From: an uncultured Desulfovibrio sp.
GTDB taxonomy: Bacteria; Desulfobacterota; Desulfovibrionia; Desulfovibrionales; Desulfovibrionaceae
Length of the DNA stretch: 16,761 nucleotides
Assembly (NCBI GenBank): GCA_934546745.1
Contig: CAKTDV010000031.1
Coordinates: forward strand, 1-16,761
Direction: 5' to 3'
In this document: positions 12,992 to 16,761 of the stretch, in pieces
How positions within the stretch are numbered: position 1 is the first letter of the stretch
Layout of the letters: the number at the start of each line of letters is the position of its first letter
The notes under the pieces: generated by a model
What the model saw: the letters and a program-made list of their open reading frames with translations, nothing else
Told to the model about the DNA's origin: nothing
Databases searched by the model: none
Program-made: the position numbers and the translations under genes

Positions 12992-13330
12992 TCAATGTCC
13001 GGAATAATCCAGAACGTTGTTGAGCGGGGCGGCGCTGGTGTGCAGGATTCCGTCACGGAAGGCATGGCGCGTCAGCCGCCAGCGTTCGAGATCAAGCATG
13101 TCCAGTTTCCCCCGGAGCGTTCCGGGAGCAGCCCGCAACACGGCGACCACCTCTTCCTCGGGGAAATAGCTGCCCTCAAAGGAAATACGCAGCATATCGC
13201 CGTCGCGTTCCAGCAGGGGCACATCGTCATTGTCAGGCAGAGCTTCCCGCAGGGCGGCGCGCAGCGCGTCTTCCAGGGGGGATCCCGCGGGGTAGACATG
13301 CCCGTAGGCTTTGACAAGCGGATCACGCAT
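12992..13330 (-). CDS. Hypothetical protein, 112 aa, last gene of the lipoprotein/TPR operon
   Basis: I do not recognise this soluble, acidic-to-neutral protein. It has no signal peptide. Visible features are MRDPLVKAYGHVYPAGSPLE at the start, helical DALRAALREALPD, a charged LLERDGDMLRISFEG strand-rich part, EEEVVAVLRAAPGTLRGKLD, and a LDLERWRLTRHAF stretch before the C-terminus. Its ATG shares a base with the stop codon of the TPR gene (TGATG), a classical coupling arrangement, so it is almost certainly co-translated with that gene and likely works with it. Another possibility is a small adaptor or regulator; nothing in the sequence settles this. Confidence 0.72.
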   Translation of the reverse strand: MRDPLVKAYGHVYPAGSPLEDALRAALREALPDNDDVPLLERDGDMLRISFEGSYFPEEEVVAVLRAAPGTLRGKLDMLDLERWRLTRHAFRDGILHTSAAPLNNVLDYSGH

Positions 13331-14613
13331 CAGGGCCTCACCGAAAAGACAAAGGGATCAGGCAGCGCTTTCACGCGCACAGGAATCACACGGGCCACGG
13401 CGCGCGCCGTTTCAGAGGTGACGGGCGGCCAGATCGGAACGTCGCGCCGCCCTTCCACTTCCAGAGCGGGCAGGCGCGGCGGTGCGATCGCGGGTTCCGC
13501 CACAGGCATGTCGCCGGGGGGCAGACATTGCCCACGCCCGCGCACGGCAAGCAGCCCCTCGCAATCTCCCAGAGCGCAGGCGGCCGTCAAATCCTCGCAC
13601 ATGCCGCCGGTGTTGCCGCGCAACATGCGCAATGCGCCCCGGGCACGCAGAAGACCGCGCCGCCTGGCGTCATGGGGAGCCGTTCCCACCGCTACCGGCG
13701 ACGTCCGCAACGCCGCGTCAAAATCCTCTTCCGCCAGGGCCAGCTGTTGCAGACGCCAATGCGCCAGCGCGCGCACATAGCGCGCCCGCGTCATATCCGG
13801 CGCAAGACGCAGGGCGGCGGACGCCGCCTCCATGCACTGCTGCGGCAGGCCAGCGCGCAAACGCGCCTCCGCCAGCAACAACCGCAGCAACGCGCTTTCC
13901 GGCACACTCTCCACCAGTCCTTCCAGCAGAGGCATATCCCGCGCGTCAGCCAGCCAGCCGCCGTCGCCATGTCGCAACAGACGGCGCGCATCGCCCAACA
14001 GCGCCCGCAACGCGTCCGTTGCCATCCGGCGTTTCTCTGGCGCCGTGTCCGCCGCGCCAAGAACTCGCACAGCCTGTTCCACTTCGTCCAGAAGGCGGCG
14101 CCAGGCCGCCACGCGATCACTGCTGGCCAGCAGCCGCGTCATGCGTTCGCGGGCATCGGACGGAACGCTCACGGTAACGGTCAGCGTTCCGGGGCGGGAA
14201 ACGCACATGGCCAGCGGCTCTCCCTGTTCCAAAGGCGGCCAGGGATCGGCCGGCGGCGTCTCGCAAGACGGAAAAGAGCTTATGGAAAGCCTGGCGACCG
14301 CCGCCACCAGCGCCAGCCGGAACGGCGCGGAGAAGGGATCTTCCTCGGAGGCGCCGGAAAGCGGCAGACGGGGGGACAGCGTCTCCAGCGCGCGCAGCCA
14401 GCCCCACCCCACAACCCGCCAGTACTGGGCCCCTCGCGCCGTCTCCGTCAGTGGAAGACGCAGAATCACAGGAGCGAAGGCAAGTCCGTCACGGGCGGAA
14501 GCGCCGGAAAGCGGCCACGGCAAGGCCAGCAGGCATACAAGCGGCAGCATGATATACCCGCACAGCCCGCCGCGTCCCGCCGTCCGGCGGTCTACGCGTT
14601 TTACAGACGGCAT
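13330..14613 (-). CDS. Exported TPR-like protein of unknown function
   Basis: This 427-aa protein begins with a basic stretch and a hydrophobic segment at about 18-39 (CGYIMLPLVCLLALPWPLSG) followed by ASA, so a signal peptide cut near residue 40 or a membrane anchor is likely. Helical TPR-like repeats are seen at about 239-306 (ALLRLLLAEARLRAGLPQQC..., RYVRALAHWRLQQLALAEED) and 319-350. The middle is rich in arginine and alanine, and the C-terminus is proline-rich (about 366-400). Start ATG 14613 has GGGGA upstream and lies 18 bases after the lipoprotein stop. The function is unknown; TPRs usually hold protein partners. Context with a lipoprotein suggests a role in the envelope. Confidence 0.8.
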   Translation of the reverse strand: MPSVKRVDRRTAGRGGLCGYIMLPLVCLLALPWPLSGASARDGLAFAPVILRLPLTETARGAQYWRVVGWGWLRALETLSPRLPLSGASEEDPFSAPFRLALVAAVARLSISSFPSCETPPADPWPPLEQGEPLAMCVSRPGTLTVTVSVPSDARERMTRLLASSDRVAAWRRLLDEVEQAVRVLGAADTAPEKRRMATDALRALLGDARRLLRHGDGGWLADARDMPLLEGLVESVPESALLRLLLAEARLRAGLPQQCMEAASAALRLAPDMTRARYVRALAHWRLQQLALAEEDFDAALRTSPVAVGTAPHDARRRGLLRARGALRMLRGNTGGMCEDLTAACALGDCEGLLAVRGRGQCLPPGDMPVAEPAIAPPRLPALEVEGRRDVPIWPPVTSETARAVARVIPVRVKALPDPFVFSVRP

Positions 14614-14631
14614 GGTTCCCCGTTCTGTCCG

Positions 14632-15213
14632 TTAGCGGGATACCGTCTGTTTGATCTTGGCGGCCATGGGTTGCACGAGATCGAGCATGGTCTGACGCAT
14701 CAAATCATCGGCAACGGAACCGCCGGGCAAACCCCTGCGGCCCTGACCGGAGGTCAGCGTTTCCGTGGAGACCTTTCCATCGCGGCTGGAAAGCACGTAG
14801 GTGGCGCGCATGCCTGTCGTCAATTCCGTGGACGAGACTTCCTTGATCCAGACTTCTTCCAGCCTGCCCGTAATAATGTAATCGGGGTTGGCGCTGCGGG
14901 CCTGGCCGGGTGTCAGGGCATAGGAAACCTGCAAACCGGCGCGCGTCAGTTCGTCGGCAAGGCCGCGGCTGATCCATTGGGGCACGTCTTCCGTCGCGAC
15001 AAAGGCGGAACCGTCGCGGCGCGTGCCGAGGTTGACATCCATGCGCTTGTCCTCAAAGGGAACGACGCTGACACGCGGCGCGTTGGGCGCGGGTAACACA
15101 GAGATGCCGGGCTGCGGCAGCGGCAGCAGACGGACAGTGTTGCTCGGGCCACACGCCGAAAGCAGAAGAAGCAGCGACAGGACAAAAAACGGCGCAATGC
15201 GGACAGGTTTCAT
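14632..15213 (-). CDS. YajG-like lipoprotein, first gene of the operon
   Basis: This 193-aa protein has a lipoprotein signal (MKPVRIAPFFVLSLLLLLSA) with lipobox LSAC, so C21 should be lipidated after cleavage; C21 is followed by G-P-S, so sorting to the outer membrane is plausible. The mature part reads VSVVPFEDKRMDVNLGTRRD, DVPQWISRGLADELTRAGLQ, PDYIITGRLEEVWIKEV, and YVLSSRDGKVSTETLTSGQG, which resembles YajG-type lipoproteins (PF03923). I am fairly sure of a lipoprotein and less sure of the family. The start ATG 15213 precedes the signal exactly; an upstream in-frame ATG (15291) gives no signal-like N-terminus. Confidence 0.82.
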   Translation of the reverse strand: MKPVRIAPFFVLSLLLLLSACGPSNTVRLLPLPQPGISVLPAPNAPRVSVVPFEDKRMDVNLGTRRDGSAFVATEDVPQWISRGLADELTRAGLQVSYALTPGQARSANPDYIITGRLEEVWIKEVSSTELTTGMRATYVLSSRDGKVSTETLTSGQGRRGLPGGSVADDLMRQTMLDLVQPMAAKIKQTVSR

Positions 15214-15241
15214 AGAATCATCTCGCACATGAGGTTGAAGT

Positions 15242-15270
15242 TTGTCAAAAATCCAGAGAATATCTATATA
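15242..15270 (+). promoter_or_regulatory. Probable sigma-70 promoter of serS
   Basis: TTGTCA (15242-15247), 17 bases, TATATA (15265-15270), giving a transcript start near 15277, about 115 bases before the serS start. A stem (CCTTTGCCTT 15275-15284 with AAGGCAAGGG 15290-15299, one T-G pair) would lie at the very 5' end of this RNA. Confidence 0.55.
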
Positions 15271-15291
15271 CGTTCCTTTGCCTTCTTGCAA
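15263..15291 (-). promoter_or_regulatory. Possible promoter of the lipoprotein operon, overlapping the serS promoter
   Basis: On the minus strand, TTGCAA (15291-15286), 17 bases, TATAGA (15268-15263), about 50 bases before ATG 15213. Its -10 shares bases with the serS -10, so the two promoters would compete. Each match is imperfect (4/6 and 4/6). Confidence 0.35.
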
Positions 15292-15392
15292 GGCAAGGGG
15301 CGGGGATGATACCCTGCGGCATCATTGCGCCGCGGCGGGCCGTGCCGCCTCGGACGCCGATCAGACAGAACATGCCGCAGGAGCATACCTTC

Positions 15393-16667
15393 ATGATTGA
15401 CCTCAAACTGGTGCAGAAAAACCCCGAATTACTGGCAAAAGCTCTTGCCGATCGCCAGTCTTCCCTGAATGTCGACGAGTTTCTCAGGCTGGATGGCCGC
15501 CGCCGCGCCCTGCTGGCCGAAGTGGAGACCCTGAAACAGCGGCAGAACGCCGCCTCCCGCGAGGTCGCCAAGCTCAAGCGCGAGGGCATGGACGCCGCGC
15601 ACATGATGGCGGAACTCGGTGATCTGTCCGATCGCATCAGGGATCTGGATACCCGGACCACCGCGGCAAAGGCCGCAGTGGAAGAGTGGCTCATGGGCGT
15701 TCCCAATATCCCCGACGAAAGCACGCCCGTGGGCAGGGATGAGACGGAAAACCCCGAACGTCTGCGCTGGGGCACTCCGCGCAACTTCGATTTTCCTCTC
15801 AAACAGCACTGGGAAGTGGGCGTAGCCCTGAACGGGCTGGATTTCGACAGAGCCGCCCGGCTGACAGGCAGCCGTTTTGTCGTCTATCAGGAGTGGGCCG
15901 CGCGCCTGGATCGCGCGCTGATCAACTTCTTCCTTGACCAGCACACCCTGCATGAGGACTACCGGGAAATATGTCCGCCCTTCATGGTGAACCGCGCCAC
16001 CATGACCGGAACGGGCCAGTTGCCCAAATTCGAAGAAGACCTTTTCAAGATGCCCGCCTGGGAGTACTACCTCATCCCCACAGCGGAAGTCCCCCTGACG
16101 AATCTGCATGCGGGCGAAGTGCTGGACGAGAGCGATCTGCCTCGCGCCTATTGCGCGGCAACGCCCTGTTTCCGCTCCGAAGCGGGGGCGGCGGGCAAGG
16201 ATACGCGCGGGCTCATCCGCCTGCATCAGTTCACCAAGGTGGAAATGGTCCGCTTCGCCCACCCCGACGACAGCATGAATCAGCTGGAGATCATGCTGGG
16301 CCATGCCCGCCGCCTGCTGGAACTGCTGGAACTGCCCTATCGCGTCATCTCTCTCTGCACGGGGGATCTGGGGTTCAGCGCCGCCAAGACCTACGATGTG
16401 GAAGTGTGGCTTCCGGCGCAGAACACCTACCGGGAAATCTCCTCCTGCTCAAACTGCCGGGATTTCCAGGCCCGCCGGGCAAACATCCGCTTCAAACCCA
16501 GGGGAGGGAAGACGGCCTACGTCCACACGCTCAACGGCTCCGGCCTGCCCACAGGGCGCACACTGGCCGCCATCCTCGAGAATTACCAGCAAAAAGACGG
16601 CAGCCTCGTCATCCCCAAGGTTCTGATTCCCTACATGGGCGGACGGGAAGTCATCGAACCCCAATAG
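15393..16667 (+). CDS. serS: Seryl-tRNA synthetase
   Basis: SerS (424 aa) charges tRNA-Ser and tRNA-Sec with serine using ATP. The N-terminal long coiled coil that grips the tRNA runs about 30-100 (LRLDGRRRALLAEVETLKQR...). The class II catalytic core follows: IPTAEVPLTN (228-237, serine pocket), motif 2 PCFRSEAGAAGKDTRG (258-272) with RLHQFTKVE, EISSCSNCRDFQARR (348-362), and motif 3 NGSGLPTGRTLAAILENYQ (381-399), where PTG replaces the more usual AVG. The length is normal. ATG 15393 (MIDLKLV) is the family start; AGGAG lies 8-10 nt upstream. A more upstream in-frame ATG is rejected because it gives a non-conserved N-terminus. Divergent from the lipoprotein operon. Confidence 0.95.
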   Translation: MIDLKLVQKNPELLAKALADRQSSLNVDEFLRLDGRRRALLAEVETLKQRQNAASREVAKLKREGMDAAHMMAELGDLSDRIRDLDTRTTAAKAAVEEWLMGVPNIPDESTPVGRDETENPERLRWGTPRNFDFPLKQHWEVGVALNGLDFDRAARLTGSRFVVYQEWAARLDRALINFFLDQHTLHEDYREICPPFMVNRATMTGTGQLPKFEEDLFKMPAWEYYLIPTAEVPLTNLHAGEVLDESDLPRAYCAATPCFRSEAGAAGKDTRGLIRLHQFTKVEMVRFAHPDDSMNQLEIMLGHARRLLELLELPYRVISLCTGDLGFSAAKTYDVEVWLPAQNTYREISSCSNCRDFQARRANIRFKPRGGKTAYVHTLNGSGLPTGRTLAAILENYQQKDGSLVIPKVLIPYMGGREVIEPQ

Positions 16668-16673
16668 CAAGGT

Positions 16674-16715
16674 GCGCCTTATATCCCCGCCCTGAAAGGC
16701 GAGGCTTTACGGCGC
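16674..16715 (+). other. Nested hairpin just after serS (terminator or IS200/IS605-type end relic)
   Basis: Outer arms GCGCC (16674-16678) and GGCGC (16711-16715) enclose a symmetric 6/6 internal loop and an inner stem CCCCGCC/GGCGAGG (16685-16691 with 16698-16704, one C-A mismatch) with a 6-nt loop. A second hairpin follows (GTTGGGT/ACCTAAC, 16716-16735). There is no T-run, so it is not a classical terminator. The CCCCGCC-CTGAAA-GGCGAGG-CTTTAC-GGCGC string resembles the structured ends of IS200/IS605-type elements; no transposase is seen on its left. Confidence 0.4.
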
Positions 16716-16761
16716 GTTGGGTAAACCTACCTAACACGGCGGCGGCCGCCCGCGCCCGCGC

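Noticed and set aside
13528..15096. 522-aa plus-strand open frame opposite the lipoprotein/TPR operon
   Set aside because: Rich in R/Q/H/A with no family pattern; it runs across two real genes and their junction on the other strand.
1..16761. CRISPR arrays, tRNA and rRNA genes
   Set aside because: I looked for regularly spaced direct repeats and for tRNA-like cloverleaf sequences and saw none; a tool scan would be the decisive test.

Overview
The window is a high-GC bacterial chromosome segment. The proteins have the feel of Desulfobacterota, most likely a Desulfovibrio-like Desulfovibrionaceae. That assignment is an inference from the style of FliR, CheV, the adenosine-kinase-like PfkB protein and the small orphan proteins; the window holds no rRNA or other marker that settles it.

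Left edge (1-1962): a decayed, lower-GC accessory island. It holds the 3' end of an IS5-type insertion sequence, a type III-like DNA methyltransferase (mod) remnant that is frameshifted near its N-terminus and cut off by the IS, a DUF4391 gene with an apparent 2-bp frameshift, and the last 130 codons of a helicase-like gene. The order helicase > DUF4391 > mod, with a TGAGCATG junction and a 34-nt overlap, shows a formerly coupled defence operon read on the minus strand. An AT-rich gene-free stretch separates it from the core genome.

Core genome (1963-16761): on the minus strand cheV-fliR form a chemotaxis/flagellar export pair with a good sigma-28 (FliA) promoter match in front. Next come nth (endonuclease III, minus), cutA (plus), a PfkB/adenosine-kinase-like sugar kinase (plus) bracketed by inverted copies of a GC-rich hairpin element, and a lone rmlA/rfbA (minus). 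Two small orphan genes follow (109 and 96 aa, minus), separated by hairpin-rich non-coding DNA, then an M23 metallopeptidase with one membrane anchor (minus). A MATE efflux gene (minus) is divergent from an FRG-domain gene (plus) across an AT-rich promoter region with a palindromic candidate operator. A strong 17-bp hairpin terminator separates the FRG gene from convergent argB (minus). A tight three-gene minus-strand operon encodes a YajG-like lipoprotein, an exported TPR-like protein and a small unknown protein. Finally serS (plus) is driven from a promoter overlapping the lipoprotein operon promoter, and it is followed by nested hairpins at the right edge.

Most genes are single housekeeping units. 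The clear working units are cheV-fliR (motility), the lipoprotein/TPR/112-aa envelope operon, and the dead helicase/DUF4391/Mod island. The least understood live parts are the FRG/MATE pair, the envelope operon, the two orphan small genes and several structured non-coding stretches. I did not find a complete novel defence system; the most system-like item is the degraded helicase-DUF4391-Mod cassette.
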